From Borborobacter arsenicus (lineage in GTDB: Bacteria; Pseudomonadota; Alphaproteobacteria; Rhizobiales; Rhizobiaceae), in contig NZ_ML133509.1 in NCBI RefSeq assembly GCF_003934165.1, forward strand, positions 251,928 to 315,927: a stretch of 64,000 nucleotides of DNA, in the 5' to 3' direction. Below the pieces are notes generated by a model. It was given only the letters and a program-made list of their open reading frames with translations. It was not told where the DNA came from and did no database searches. Positions 1 through 9,035 of the stretch are shown one piece after another (the stretch's first letter is position 1; each line of letters begins with the position of its first letter). The translations under genes and the position numbers were made by a program.

Positions 1-274
1 TAGAGCCTTTCATGGTTATACGAAAGCAGTTCTGTTTGTCCGATGGCGAGGCGATCCGCCAGGAGGGCGGCGCCGGCCGATGTGGACCATCGGCCAAGTC
101 CGGCCGACGCCGCGGGCGCCCGCCAGCGGCAAACCCTGCGGGCCGGGTGAATTCGGGCCAAATCCTTCGGGCTTCGGACTTGGCCGTACCCCGGTACGCC
201 CGGTGCCGAAGCCCTCGACCTTGTTCCCGAATTCCCTCCGGCAGAACGCTTCCGTATGACCATGAAAGGCTCTA
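1..274. repeat. 274-bp element bounded by inverted repeats, with nested internal inverted repeats
   Basis: The first ~34 bases and the last ~34 bases (about 241-274) are imperfect inverted repeats; the outer 16 bases match perfectly (TAGAGCCTTTCATGGT against its complement), followed by a few substitutions and one indel. Inside lie further paired arms: CGGCCAAGTCCG near 93 with CGGACTTGGCCG near 174, GAATTCGGG near 149 with CCCGAATTC near 227, and a local hairpin around GGCCGATG/CATCGGCC. There is no convincing ORF. It looks like a MITE-like or intergenic mosaic element of the kind common in rhizobia. The window may cut its left side. Confidence 0.6.
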
Positions 275-380
275 GAGCAGCGGGCATTCTGACGAACGCG
301 CCCTCCGCTGCTCCGACCCGGTTTCTTTTGCCGCATTTGTGCAACGCCAGACGAATCCGTCTGGCTGCAAAATGCTCTAG
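273..380 (+). repeat. Dispersed hairpin repeat, family A, copy 1
   Basis: The element has 8-bp perfect terminal inverted repeats (CTAGAGCA at 273 and TGCTCTAG at 373) and abuts the preceding element. Its distal half carries GCCAGACG-AATC-CGTCTGGC, an 8-bp perfect stem, followed by TGCAAAATGCTCTAG. Related copies occur at 11090-11194 and 52535-52641, with a partial reverse copy at 5687-5740. The terminal CTAG supplies the TAG stop codon of the small lipoprotein gene read leftward from 550. Confidence 0.75.
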
Positions 381-550
381 TTGAACCCATAAGGTCCGAT
401 GGTGGGGATGGAACTGGCCGAGCCACACATTCCGGCATCAGCCGCTCTGGATGTGCAAGGGCGCTGATAGGACTGGGTGGAAATTCCGGACTGGCAACCG
501 GAAACGACGGCATTGGCCGCCAGCATCACGCAGACCGCAAGCCATCGCAT
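377..550 (-). CDS. Small predicted lipoprotein, unknown function
   Basis: A 57-residue product. It begins MRWLAVCVMLAANA and has a lipobox-like V-S-G-C with the lipidation Cys at about residue 19, so it is predicted to be exported and lipid-anchored. The start at 550 is chosen because GGAGG lies 8 bases upstream; an in-frame ATG at 577 would put nine residues before the hydrophobic core. The mature part is short, Ser/Gly rich and has three more Cys. The stop codon lies inside the terminal repeat of the adjoining element, so the C-terminus may have been reshaped by that insertion. I do not recognise a family. Confidence 0.5.
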   Translation of the reverse strand: MRWLAVCVMLAANAVVSGCQSGISTQSYQRPCTSRAADAGMCGSASSIPTIGPYGFN

Positions 551-763
551 CGGCCCATCCTCCGTGTGTTTCGTCAAATTCTACCACCTGCCGTTGAACC
601 GTCGACAATCCAGGTTAGTCTTTCGTGAGAACAGGAGGCGATGGATCAGCCCGCAAGGATCGCTTTTTTCGGGTTGAATTGGCCACCGGCAAAAACTTTC
701 AAAAATGTCACGGAACAACCTGGAGACCGTCCCGTTCATAGGTGTGGACCAGGAGATGCGAGC

Positions 764-1051
764 ATGGCCAGGATAGTCTATGAAATAGTCGAGCACGACG
801 GAGGCTGGGCCTACAAGCTGAACGACGTGTTTTCAGAAACGTTCCGCCGCCATGAGGACGCGCTTAACGCCGCAAAGGCAGCCGCTGCCGAACAGCAACT
901 GGCCGGCACGACCGAAGGCATCTCCTATCAGGACGCAACCGGTATCTGGCACGAGGAGGTAGCGGAAGGCGGAGACCGCCCGGAGACCGAGGTTTCAGAC
1001 GAAGTGGAAGAAACCGGCGATCAGGAATCCATGCACCAAAAAGCGCCATAA
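764..1051 (+). CDS. DUF2188-like small conserved protein
   Basis: A 95-residue protein beginning MARIVYEIVEHDGGWAYKL. The first ~70 residues (beta strands, a Trp-Ala-Tyr-Lys segment, then an Ala-rich helix over 'HEDALNAAKAAAAEQQ') resemble the short DUF2188-type fold found in many rhizobia; the C-terminal 30 residues are acidic and probably disordered. The start is set by AGGAG 8 bases before the ATG; the reading frame stays open upstream to 641 but that part lacks this signal. It is convergent with the MerR gene. No function can be assigned; the DUF2188 link is by appearance only. Confidence 0.6.
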   Translation: MARIVYEIVEHDGGWAYKLNDVFSETFRRHEDALNAAKAAAAEQQLAGTTEGISYQDATGIWHEEVAEGGDRPETEVSDEVEETGDQESMHQKAP

Positions 1052-1081
1052 CGCGACGATTTGAAGCTTTCAGGCAGCCGG

Positions 1082-1621
1082 TCAGCGCACCTGGTCGAGC
1101 AGGCGCTTGCATTCCAGCAGATCGAACAGCGCCTCTTGCAACAGCGCGCGATTGTCGCGTGAGAGCTTGCCGCTATCGGCCTGGACCGGGCCTTCTTCCT
1201 CCGACTTGCCCAGCCCGAAGAACCGCCGATTGGGCTTGGCCTTGGGCTCGCCCACCAGCATCTCCTCGTCCATCCGCGGCTGTGCGCCGGCGGTAAGGGG
1301 GGCTGTATCGGCCTGCTTGCGCTGCGCAATGGCCTCGACAGCCGCCAGATCGCCATTGCCGATAGCTATCAGGAACTGGTTGCCATTCTCGCGCAGCAGT
1401 TTCTGCACGCCCTTTATCGTATAGCCCTGGTCGTAGAGCATATGGCGGATGCCCTTGATGAGTTCGACATCCTGGGGCCGATAGTAACGCCTGCCGCCGC
1501 CGCGTTTCATGGGCTTTATCTGGGTGAAGCGTGTTTCCCAGAATCTCAGCACATGCTGCGGCAGATCGAGATCCTCAGCCACCTCACTGATGGTACGGAA
1601 CGCGTCGGGGCTCTTTTCCAT
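1082..1621 (-). CDS. MerR-family transcriptional regulator
   Basis: A 179-residue cytoplasmic regulator. Residues ~8-75 form a MerR winged helix-turn-helix ([20 protein letters not shown], then [13 protein letters not shown]), with the usual Phe-Trp-Glu-Thr-Arg-Phe turn. The C-terminal half is a variable, charged linker and helix without the Cys cluster of metal-sensing MerR proteins. The ATG at 1621 starts just before the domain; the frame upstream is open but unlike family starts. It lies directly downstream of ihfA on the same strand, an arrangement known from Brucella and other Rhizobiales. The target genes and effector are unknown. Confidence 0.85.
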   Translation of the reverse strand: MEKSPDAFRTISEVAEDLDLPQHVLRFWETRFTQIKPMKRGGGRRYYRPQDVELIKGIRHMLYDQGYTIKGVQKLLRENGNQFLIAIGNGDLAAVEAIAQRKQADTAPLTAGAQPRMDEEMLVGEPKAKPNRRFFGLGKSEEEGPVQADSGKLSRDNRALLQEALFDLLECKRLLDQVR

Positions 1622-1877
1622 GGCGCAACTCTCACTCAAGAGTTCATTCGTTGCAACGCAACGTGACGTGCTCCCCCTCGCCCGATCATGAAGACCTGGA
1701 TCGTCACGCATTCAGGCGCGTGATCCGGAGCGAAATCCCTACAGATCGGAGTTTACCTCAAATTCGGTCAAAATCCGATTCGTTCGTTATTTCAGCGCTT
1801 TGTGAATCAACATTCAAGCCCGGCACAAATGCAAGCGCCAGTCTTCAACCGCATTTTTATGGGTTGTGCCCGAACGG

Positions 1878-2201
1878 CTATTTGTCCGTCGAGGCCTTGC
1901 TGTTCTGGTGGGCGCGCAAAATCCGGCTCTTCAGCACGTTCGAGGCCTTGAAGGTCATGACGCGGCGCGGCAGGATCGGTACTTCCTCGCCGGTCTTGGG
2001 ATTGCGACCGATGCGCTCGTTCTTGTCGCGGACATGGAACGTCGCGAAGGATGACAGCTTGACTGTCTCGCCGCGAACGATGGCTTCGCAGATTTCATCA
2101 AGAACGGCTTCGACGAGTTCAGCGGATTCGGTGCGAGACAAGCCTACCTTCCGATAGACTGCTTCGGCGAGATCGGCGCGCGTAAGTGTCTTTCCCCCCA
2201 T
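1878..2201 (-). CDS. ihfA: Integration host factor subunit alpha
   Basis: A 107-residue DNA-bending protein that pairs with IhfB and acts in the nucleoid, recombination and sigma-54 promoter architecture. The sequence shows the HU/IHF fold, with the N-terminal helices [20 protein letters not shown] and the beta-arm region [19 protein letters not shown] containing the Arg-Asn-Pro-Lys-Thr-Gly signature and the intercalating Pro. The start at MGGKT matches the usual rhizobial start; 25 extra in-frame residues upstream look non-coding. It lies downstream of fabH with a 181-bp gap and upstream of merR, so it may have its own promoter. Confidence 0.93.
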   Translation of the reverse strand: MGGKTLTRADLAEAVYRKVGLSRTESAELVEAVLDEICEAIVRGETVKLSSFATFHVRDKNERIGRNPKTGEEVPILPRRVMTFKASNVLKSRILRAHQNSKASTDK

Positions 2202-2382
2202 GCGAGCGTCAACCATCCCCGGAACAAAATTCATTATAGGCGTCCAGACGTTAGAAAATTGGTCCGGCAAGGTCAAGGACCTGAATCACTTGGATTTTCT
2301 GTTTGGCGGGAATCAATTTGATGCTGCACTGCGGTGGAGGAAAATCCGTCGACGCAACCTAGGCGTTCGGCCGATCGCGCTA

Positions 2383-3354
2383 CTACCAGCGTAGAAGCAC
2401 CGCCCCCCAGGTGAAGCCGCCGCCCATCGCCTCCAGCAGAACCAGATCGCCCTTTTTGATACGGCCATCTGCCACCGCCACCGACAGGGCGAGCGGCACG
2501 GAGGCTGCGGAGGTGTTACCGTGCAGATCAACGGTCACGACGACCTTCTCTTCCGCTATTCCGAGTTTTTTCGCTGAAGCGTCGATGATGCGCTTGTTGG
2601 CCTGGTGCGGCACGAACCAGTCGAGATCGTCGGCACCGATGTCAGCCTGGGCGAATGTCGCCTCGATGACGTCGGTAATCATGCCGACAGCATGCTTGAA
2701 GACCTCACGGCCTTCCATCCGCAATTGTCCGACGGTGCCTGTCGTCGAAGGCCCGCCATCGACAAAGAGCTTTTCCTTGTGAACTCCGTCCGAACGCAGG
2801 CTGGCTGCCAGCACGCCACGGTCGGCAATAGTGCCGGCGCCTTCGGCGGCTTCGAGGATGAGCGCACCCGCCCCGTCGCCGAAAAGCACGCAGGTCGAGC
2901 GGTCGTTCCAGTCCAGAATGCGCGAGAATGTCTCCGAACCGATCACCAGAACCCTTCTGGCGAGGCCGCCACGAATATAGGCGTCGGCGGTCGTCACCGC
3001 ATAGACGAACCCGCTGCACACCGCCTGCATGTCAAAGGCAAAGCCGTGATGCATGCCCAGCCGGTTCTGGATATCGACGGCGGTCGCCGGGAAAGTATTG
3101 TTTGGCGTCGAGGTTGCCAGCACGATCAGGTCGATGTCGGCTGGCGTCATCCCGGCATTGGCCAGGGCCGCACGCGCCGCTGCCTCACCGAGCGAGGCGG
3201 TGGTTTCGTCGTCGGCGGCAATATGGCGCTGGCGTATGCCGGTGCGCTGCACGATCCATGCGTCCGACGTCTCGACCATGCCTTCGAAATCGGTATTCTT
3301 CATGATGCGAGGCGGCAGCGCGGACCCAATGCCACGCATAATCGATCTGATCAT
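2383..3354 (-). CDS. fabH: Beta-ketoacyl-ACP synthase III
   Basis: 323 residues. It condenses acetyl-CoA with malonyl-ACP to start fatty-acid synthesis in the cytoplasm. The thiolase-fold triad is visible: Cys113 in AVCSGF, His250 in VPHQANKR and Asn280 in HGNTSAAS. The length is normal for FabH. Its start lies 9 bases after the plsX stop, so the two are surely co-transcribed; PlsX and FabH together feed acyl chains into phospholipid and fatty-acid initiation, a pairing conserved across alphaproteobacteria. Confidence 0.96.
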   Translation of the reverse strand: MIRSIMRGIGSALPPRIMKNTDFEGMVETSDAWIVQRTGIRQRHIAADDETTASLGEAAARAALANAGMTPADIDLIVLATSTPNNTFPATAVDIQNRLGMHHGFAFDMQAVCSGFVYAVTTADAYIRGGLARRVLVIGSETFSRILDWNDRSTCVLFGDGAGALILEAAEGAGTIADRGVLAASLRSDGVHKEKLFVDGGPSTTGTVGQLRMEGREVFKHAVGMITDVIEATFAQADIGADDLDWFVPHQANKRIIDASAKKLGIAEEKVVVTVDLHGNTSAASVPLALSVAVADGRIKKGDLVLLEAMGGGFTWGAVLLRW

Positions 3355-3363
3355 CAGGAGTCC

Positions 3364-4428
3364 TTATTCGTTGTCGCCGGCGAGCTCGGCCGATCTGCTA
3401 CCTGTTCGAGGATGCCGCGCATGGAACAGGTCGAGATCCGCTTCGATCCTATCGAGTAGCCGGTTTCTGACCATGTCATAGCCCAACTCGATTGCCGCCG
3501 CGAATCCCTCGTCATCGGCACCGCCGTGACTTTTCACCACAATGCCGTTGAGCCCAAGGAAGACGCCGCCATTGGCGCGGCGCACATCCAGCTTCTCGCG
3601 CAAGGTCTTGAAGGCGCCCCTGGCAAAGAAGTAGCCGATCTTCGCCATCAGCGTACGGCTCATCGCCGCCCGCAGATAGGAACTGATCTGGCGCACCGTG
3701 CCTTCCGCCGTCTTCAAAGCGATATTGCCGGCAAAGCCCTCGGTTACGACCACATCGACTGTGCCCTTGCCGATATCGTCGCCCTCGACAAAGCCGTGAT
3801 AGTCCATGGCCATCTTGCCCGGTTCACGCAGCAGAAGGCCGGCCTCCTTCACATCTTCCTGGCCCTTGATCTCTTCCACGCCGACATTGAGCAGCCCGAC
3901 TGTGGGCCGTTCCATGCCGAACAGCGCGCGAGCCATGCCCGCGCCCAGGATCGCAAAATCGATCAGCTGGTGTGCATCGGCACCGATAGTGGCGCCGACA
4001 TCCAGCACGACGCTCTCGCCGCGCAATGTCGGCCAGATGGCGGCAATTGCCGGGCGGTCGATGGTCGCCATCGTGCGTAGGCAGAATTTCGACATCGCCA
4101 TCAGCGCGCCGGTGTTGCCGGCCGAGATGCAGGCGTCGGCCTCGCCGTTCTTGACCGCCTCGATCGCCTTCCACATCGAGGATTTCCAGCGACCGTGGCG
4201 CAGCGCCTGGCTCGGCTTGTCATCCATCCGCACGGCGACTTCGCAATGGACGAATTCAACGATCGGGGCGAGCTTGGGATATTTATTCAGTTCGGGCCGA
4301 ACCGCGTCCTCACGGCCATAGACCAGGAAGCGCACATCATTGCGGCGCAGCGCAACGCTCTGAAGTGCTGGAATAACCACCGCCGGCCCGATGTCGCCGC
4401 CCATGGCATCGATGGAAATCCTGATCAC
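3364..4428 (-). CDS. plsX: Phosphate acyltransferase PlsX
   Basis: 354 residues, full length. It converts acyl-ACP and phosphate to acyl-phosphate, the donor used by PlsY in phosphatidic acid synthesis; it is a peripheral membrane enzyme. The N-terminus [20 protein letters not shown] has the PlsX signature Asp-Ala-Met-Gly-Gly-Asp, and [10 protein letters not shown] plus [10 protein letters not shown] are further family blocks. It sits between the DUF177 gene (122-bp gap upstream) and fabH (9-bp gap) in the conserved lipid block. Confidence 0.96.
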   Translation of the reverse strand: MIRISIDAMGGDIGPAVVIPALQSVALRRNDVRFLVYGREDAVRPELNKYPKLAPIVEFVHCEVAVRMDDKPSQALRHGRWKSSMWKAIEAVKNGEADACISAGNTGALMAMSKFCLRTMATIDRPAIAAIWPTLRGESVVLDVGATIGADAHQLIDFAILGAGMARALFGMERPTVGLLNVGVEEIKGQEDVKEAGLLLREPGKMAMDYHGFVEGDDIGKGTVDVVVTEGFAGNIALKTAEGTVRQISSYLRAAMSRTLMAKIGYFFARGAFKTLREKLDVRRANGGVFLGLNGIVVKSHGGADDEGFAAAIELGYDMVRNRLLDRIEADLDLFHARHPRTGSRSAELAGDNE

Positions 4429-4550
4429 TCGGTATAAATCTCACATTGTTCGAATGGCGGGGCCGCGGCCGAACCCTCAGTTTAGGCTTGGCGAAAATAG
4501 CGGTTTTACGTCGCCGCACAACCGCCATTTCGCGGATGTGCGGGGAGTTT

Positions 4551-5111
4551 TCAGGATTTTCGCAGCAGATCGCGAAGCTTGCGCTGCAATTCGCCATCCA
4601 CGGGCGCGTCTGCGGGATCGTCCTCCAATGACGACACAGATACGTTGCCCTTGCGTGGATAGGGATCGATAGCAAGGCCGAAAAACTCTTCGGCCAGCGC
4701 GCCGACATCGATCGTGTCGCCGAAGAAAGTTTCCGGACTGTCCGGCCCCTCCGCATCCAGCACCATCTCGCCGGCCGAACTGAAGCCCAACCGCCCAAGT
4801 TTGGAATCTTCCGGCCAGAACAGCGCCGAAACCTCCTCGTCCATATGGGTTTGGATGGGTTCCAGAGTGACGACGCAGGCCTGGACGATATCGGCGATAA
4901 CCCGGCCGGCTACCTTCACCCCATTGCGCTTCCAGGGTGTCACCATCAGCTCGGCGCGGTAGCTCTCCACCTTTTCCAGACCATGCTCGGCGGCCAGCGC
5001 TTCGCGCTGCCTTTCGTCGGCCTCGATGACCACGGGCAGGCCCTTTGCCGGCAAGCGGGAAACATTGGCCTTGAAGGAAACCGGACTCGTCGCTTCATGA
5101 TGATGTTTCAT
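4551..5111 (-). CDS. DUF177 (YceD-type) domain protein
   Basis: 186 residues. YceD/DUF177 proteins are linked in other bacteria to 23S rRNA accumulation and usually sit near rpmF-plsX-fabH. Here the same place is kept without rpmF. The segment 'VCVVTLEPI'-like core (residues ~70-90, QACVVTLEPIQTHMDEEV) is the family hallmark, and the C-terminus holds the 'L..DPYPRKGN' block. The start MKHHHEA is chosen because it follows the chaperone stop by 17 bases; the longer open frame overlaps that gene. The His-rich N-terminus is natural. Confidence 0.82.
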   Translation of the reverse strand: MKHHHEATSPVSFKANVSRLPAKGLPVVIEADERQREALAAEHGLEKVESYRAELMVTPWKRNGVKVAGRVIADIVQACVVTLEPIQTHMDEEVSALFWPEDSKLGRLGFSSAGEMVLDAEGPDSPETFFGDTIDVGALAEEFFGLAIDPYPRKGNVSVSSLEDDPADAPVDGELQRKLRDLLRKS

Positions 5112-5128
5112 GGCCCTACTCGCTTCGC

Positions 5129-5668
5129 TCAATTGGCCAGCACCGCCGGAAACCGAATCGTACCGGCGGCAATGCCGTCCAGATCCTGTCCGGCAAGCGC
5201 CTTGTCCGCGGCGATCACATAGCTGGCCAGCCTTGCCGACTGCGGCCATTCGGCAGCATCCGGCTTGATATTGCGCGCCAGGGCGGCGGCTAGCGCATCG
5301 GCGTCGCCGCGTTCCAGCGCGTCCGCATAGGCGGTGGTGCGGCCATAGAACATACGTGCCAGTTTCTTCATGCGCTTGGGCACGCCCATGTCCCCTATTC
5401 CCAGTTCGCGCAGCGAATGTTCGACATCGGCGAAGAAGTCGTCGGTCAACACTTGGGCGATCTCGCGCATCGCGCCGCCCTCGCCGCGCACCCGATGCTG
5501 GAACAGGAACATGTGCAGCGAAAGCATCTCGAAGCGGCCCAGCGGTGTGTCGGGCACCTCCCAATCGGAATAAAATTCCGGTCGCCGCGCCGCCGCCACG
5601 ATTTCGGTATAGAGGGCATCCGTTATCGTCCGGTTGCGGTCACGGCCACCAAACAGGCGTTGAAACAT
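5129..5668 (-). CDS. Ubiquinol-cytochrome c chaperone (CBP3/UQCC1 family)
   Basis: 179 residues. CBP3-family proteins assist assembly of cytochrome b into the bc1 complex in mitochondria and alphaproteobacteria. The family pattern is seen in the centre: RFEMLSLHMFLFQHRVRGEG, then LTDDFFADVEHSLRELGIGD and KRMKKLARMFYGR. No signal peptide is present. It is the first gene of the minus-strand block leading into DUF177, plsX and fabH. Two repeat elements lie directly upstream, so its promoter is in or beside them. The exact bacterial function is inferred from the mitochondrial family. Confidence 0.87.
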   Translation of the reverse strand: MFQRLFGGRDRNRTITDALYTEIVAAARRPEFYSDWEVPDTPLGRFEMLSLHMFLFQHRVRGEGGAMREIAQVLTDDFFADVEHSLRELGIGDMGVPKRMKKLARMFYGRTTAYADALERGDADALAAALARNIKPDAAEWPQSARLASYVIAADKALAGQDLDGIAAGTIRFPAVLAN

Positions 5669-5686
5669 GACGGGCGGTCTCCTGAA

Positions 5687-5740
5687 GCATGTTGCAGCCG
5701 AGTGGAATCACTTGGCGTCGCATACATGCGGCAATCAACA
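5687..5740 (-). repeat. Dispersed hairpin repeat, family A, partial copy 4 (reverse)
   Basis: Read on the minus strand, this matches the distal half of the copy at 52535-52641: the TTGC(C)GCAT-type block, then the stem arms around GGCGTCGCA, with the arm pair GCCGAGTG-GAAT-CACTTGGC on the plus strand (one mismatch), then TGCAACATGC. The proximal half with the GC-rich hairpin is missing. It is followed at once by a family B palindrome. Confidence 0.6.
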
Positions 5741-5745
5741 AGTTG

Positions 5746-5794
5746 GACCATGATGTCGTCCGAAAACCGTTTTACACTTTTCGGCATCATGGTC
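5746..5794. repeat. Palindromic repeat, family B, copy 1
   Basis: 10-bp perfect arms GACCATGATG (5746) and CATCATGGTC (5785) enclose a core that on the minus strand reads CCGAAAAGTGTAAAACGG followed by TTTTCGG. The same core with different arms recurs at 8958-9011. This kind of palindrome is familiar from intergenic DNA of Rhizobiales. Confidence 0.7.
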
Positions 5795-5919
5795 TAAGGG
5801 AACCGTTTCACAGCGTGGCCTTGTTGCATCGCCGCTCAAGCTGGTTTACCGCTTTTGCGGCTCCGTGCAAGGTGGAGGCGGCAACACCGATTGCCAGGAT
5901 CGATTTGAAGGAGTTGTTG

Positions 5920-6432
5920 TTGGACTCGCTGAAATTCAAGACCGTTTTTTCGCCAATGGCCGTCGGCGCGGCCTCGGTGCTTGCCGCGCTTGCGCTTTCA
6001 GGCTGCAACACGTCGAAGACCTTCGGCGATCTGACGCCGGGCGAAACCTTGACGCAAGGCTATGTCATCGATCAGCAGCAGATCGATCTGGTTCCTGTCG
6101 GCTCCAGCCGCGAACAGGTCCTGCTCGCGCTCGGCACGCCGTCGACCACCGCGACTTTCGACAATGAAGTGTTCTACTACATTTCGCAGACCCGCAGGCG
6201 GTCGGTCGCCTTCCTCAATCCACGGCTGGTCGACCAGAAGGTCCTTGCGGTCTATTTCGGCGATGATGGCCGCGTGACGCAGATCGCCAATTACGGCATG
6301 CAGGATGGCAAGGTGTTCGATTTCATCGGCCGCACCACGCCCACCGGCGGCAAGGACCAGAATTTCATCGGCCAGCTTCTGGCCGGCGCCGGCAACGCAC
6401 CGACATCACTGCCGGGCCTGCCAAGCCAATAA
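5920..6432 (+). CDS. bamE: Outer-membrane assembly lipoprotein BamE (SmpA/OmlA)
   Basis: 170 residues if it begins at a TTG codon. BamE is a lipoprotein of the BAM complex that folds beta-barrels into the outer membrane. The N-terminus has a hydrophobic stretch ending in the lipobox L-S-G-C (ALALSGCNTSK), then the BamE fold with GSSREQVLLALGTPS and FYYISQ. No ATG precedes the signal peptide closely; AAGGAG at 5908-5913 followed by three in-frame TTG codons (5914, 5917, 5920) points to TTG, best at 5920 with a 6-base spacer. It ends at a strong terminator shared with hppA. Confidence 0.9.
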   Translation: MDSLKFKTVFSPMAVGAASVLAALALSGCNTSKTFGDLTPGETLTQGYVIDQQQIDLVPVGSSREQVLLALGTPSTTATFDNEVFYYISQTRRRSVAFLNPRLVDQKVLAVYFGDDGRVTQIANYGMQDGKVFDFIGRTTPTGGKDQNFIGQLLAGAGNAPTSLPGLPSQ

Positions 6433-6447
6433 TTTTTCTACCGGCAA

Positions 6448-6484
6448 CAAAAAAACCCGCGGGAGCGATCCCGCGGGTTTTTTC
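6448..6484. terminator. Bidirectional Rho-independent terminator (bamE / hppA)
   Basis: A 10-bp perfect stem ACCCGCGGGA / TCCCGCGGGT with a GCGA loop, preceded by an A run and followed by a T run, so it can work on both strands. It lies between the convergent bamE and hppA stops. Confidence 0.92.
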
Positions 6485-6500
6485 TTGTGCGTCTCGTTCG

Positions 6501-8639
6501 TCAGTGCGCCAGGATGGCCAGGAGCAGCAATGCCACGATATTGGTGATCTTGATTGCCGGGTTGACTGCCGGACCCGCGGTATCCTTGTAGGGATCGCCG
6601 ACCGTATCGCCGGTCACCGAAGCCTTGTGCGCTTCGGAACCCTTGAGATGCTTGACGCCGTCCTTGTCGGTAAAGCCGTCCTCGAAGGACTTCTTGGCAT
6701 TGTCCCAGGCACCGCCGCCTGACGTCATGGAAATGGCGACGAACAGGCCGTTGACGATGACGCCGAGCAATGACGCGCCAAGTGCGGCGAAGGCGGATGC
6801 CTTCGAACCGGAAATGAGCAGCACGCCGAAATAGACGACGAGCGGCGCCAGCACCGGCAGCAGCGAGGGAACGATCATTTCCTTGATCGCCGCCTTGGTC
6901 AGAAGGTCGACCGCGCGGGCATAGTTCGGCTTGGACGTGCCCTTCATGATGCCCGGATCTTCGCGGAATTGCCTGCGTACTTCCTCCACGATGGAGCCCG
7001 CCGCCCGACCGACCGCGGTCATGGCGATGCCGCCGAACAGATACGGGATCAGGCCGCCAAAGATCAGGCCGGCGACAACATAGGGATTGGACAGGTCGAA
7101 GGAGACCTCACCCATGCCTTGGAAGTAGGTGTATTTGTCGCCATTGGCCGCGAAGAACTGCAGATCGTTGGAATAGGCGGCAAACAGCACCAGCGCGCCG
7201 AGGCCTGCCGAGCCGATCGCGTAGCCCTTGGTGACGGCCTTGGTCGTGTTGCCGACGGCGTCAAGCGCATCGGTTGAATGACGCACTTCGCTCGGCAGGC
7301 CCGACATTTCGGCAATACCACCGGCATTGTCGGTCACCGGACCGAAGGCGTCGAGCGCAACGATCATGCCGGCAAGGCCGAGCATGGTGGTCACCGCGAT
7401 CGCAGTGCCGAACAGTCCGCCAAGCTGGTAGGTGGCAATGATGCCGCCGACGATGACGATTGCCGGCAGAGCGGTGGATTCCAGCGAAACCGCAAGGCCC
7501 TGGATGACGTTGGTGCCGTGGCCGGTGACTGAAGCCTGCGCAATCGAATTGACCGGGCGCTTGTTGGTGCCGGTATAATATTCGGTGATCACGACGATCA
7601 GGCCGGTTACCAGCAGCCCCATCAGGCCGCAGACGAACAGATCGGTGCCGCTGAAGACGTCGCCGGAATTGGTGGAAATGTCGCCCCAGCCGATGGTCAG
7701 CGAGGTCGCGGCACCGAGGCCGATGATCGACAGCAGGCCGGTCACGATCAGGCCCTTGTAGAGAGCGCCCATGATCGAGCCGTTGGTGCCAAGCTTGACG
7801 AAGAACGTGCCGACGATCGAGGTGACGATGCAGGCGCCGCAAATCACCAGCGGGTAGAGCATCACCGTGCCGAGGATGGCCGAGCCGCCGAAGAAGATCG
7901 CCGCCAGCACCATGGTGGCCACGACGGTCACGGCATAGGTTTCGAACAGGTCGGCAGCCATGCCGGCGCAGTCGCCGACATTGTCACCGACATTGTCGGC
8001 GATGGTGGCCGGGTTGCGCGGGTCGTCCTCGGGGATGCCCGCTTCGACCTTGCCGACGAGATCGCCGCCGACATCCGCGCCCTTGGTGAAGATGCCGCCG
8101 CCAAGACGCGCAAAGATCGAGATCAGCGACGCGCCGAAGCCGAGCGCGACCAGAGAATCGATGACCGTGCGGTCATCCGGCGCCAGCCCCATCGCCCCGA
8201 CGAGAACCCAGTAATAGACAGACACGCCGAGCAGGGCGAGACCCGCCACCAGCATGCCGGTGATGGCGCCCGACTTGAAGGCAATGTCGAGGCCCGCCGC
8301 CAGGCTGTTGGAGGCGGCCTGCGCGGTGCGCACATTGGCGCGGACGGAAACATGCATGCCGATGAAGCCGGCGGCGCCCGAAAGCACGGCGCCAATCAGG
8401 AAGCCGATCGCGGCCGTTGCCGACAACAGCCACCATGCAAGAAGGAGGACAACCACGCCGACGATGGCGATGGTGGTGTATTGACGTGCAAGATAAGCCT
8501 GCGCACCCTCCCGGATGGCAGCGGAAATTTCCTGCATGCGTGCATTGCCCTGGTCGGAAGCAAGAACCGACTGCGTCGCCCAAATGGCGTAGAGGACAGA
8601 AAGCAGGCCGCAGGCAATGACGACGTAAAGCATGGTCAT
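6501..8639 (-). CDS. hppA: Membrane-bound proton-pumping pyrophosphatase, K+-independent type
   Basis: 712 residues with about 16 membrane segments. It hydrolyses pyrophosphate and pumps H+ across the inner membrane. The substrate-binding motif is present ([20 protein letters not shown], ~187-206), followed by the Asp-rich [17 protein letters not shown]. The discriminating position reads [10 protein letters not shown] with Lys467 and Thr470; established work on this family ties Lys/Thr here to K+-independent H+-pumps, and Ala/Gly to K+-dependent ones. This is therefore an H+-PPase like that of Rhodospirillum. It is monocistronic: terminator downstream and a ~400-bp gap upstream. Confidence 0.96.
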   Translation of the reverse strand: MTMLYVVIACGLLSVLYAIWATQSVLASDQGNARMQEISAAIREGAQAYLARQYTTIAIVGVVVLLLAWWLLSATAAIGFLIGAVLSGAAGFIGMHVSVRANVRTAQAASNSLAAGLDIAFKSGAITGMLVAGLALLGVSVYYWVLVGAMGLAPDDRTVIDSLVALGFGASLISIFARLGGGIFTKGADVGGDLVGKVEAGIPEDDPRNPATIADNVGDNVGDCAGMAADLFETYAVTVVATMVLAAIFFGGSAILGTVMLYPLVICGACIVTSIVGTFFVKLGTNGSIMGALYKGLIVTGLLSIIGLGAATSLTIGWGDISTNSGDVFSGTDLFVCGLMGLLVTGLIVVITEYYTGTNKRPVNSIAQASVTGHGTNVIQGLAVSLESTALPAIVIVGGIIATYQLGGLFGTAIAVTTMLGLAGMIVALDAFGPVTDNAGGIAEMSGLPSEVRHSTDALDAVGNTTKAVTKGYAIGSAGLGALVLFAAYSNDLQFFAANGDKYTYFQGMGEVSFDLSNPYVVAGLIFGGLIPYLFGGIAMTAVGRAAGSIVEEVRRQFREDPGIMKGTSKPNYARAVDLLTKAAIKEMIVPSLLPVLAPLVVYFGVLLISGSKASAFAALGASLLGVIVNGLFVAISMTSGGGAWDNAKKSFEDGFTDKDGVKHLKGSEAHKASVTGDTVGDPYKDTAGPAVNPAIKITNIVALLLLAILAH

Positions 8640-9035
8640 ATGCCGATCTTCCCTGATTGTTGGCCCGTCAGAACCCCTCCGCGAGCCGTTATGACGATGA
8701 CCAGGCCGTTAAACGCGGTCCGGTCGGTCATATGTTGTGCGAAACAGGTCAGGGAACGTCAAGATATTGTTCCGATTTTTCCAGGCTTTCGCCACATTGC
8801 CGCCCCGACGCATGATTCGCGGGGCTTTTCGGGCAGTATCGCGCAGATGACGACCCGTCCAGAGCCCGAAATTATCTGCCCACGATGCGTAGTTGTCGGC
8901 CAATCGAGCCTCGGAGGCGTTAGGTTGAGTCGATCTGCCCGGAAGCTTCGAACGGCTTTCGAGCATCGGACCGAAAAGTGGAATCCGGTTTTCGAAAATC
9001 CGATGCTCGAAGGTGATCTTGCGGCGCGTCCCCGG
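8640..9035. other. 396-bp intergenic region upstream of hppA
   Basis: No reading frame here looks coding on either strand. It presumably holds the hppA promoter on the minus strand. The only clear structure is the family B palindrome at 8958-9011, just downstream of the secreted Cys-rich protein gene. Confidence 0.6.
8958..9011. repeat. Palindromic repeat, family B, copy 2
   Basis: 13-bp perfect arms TTCGAGCATCGGA (8958) and TCCGATGCTCGAA (8999) enclose CCGAAAAGTGGAATCCGG plus TTTTCG. The core matches the copy at 5746-5794 on its minus strand, while both arms differ but still pair, which is covariation. Confidence 0.75.
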
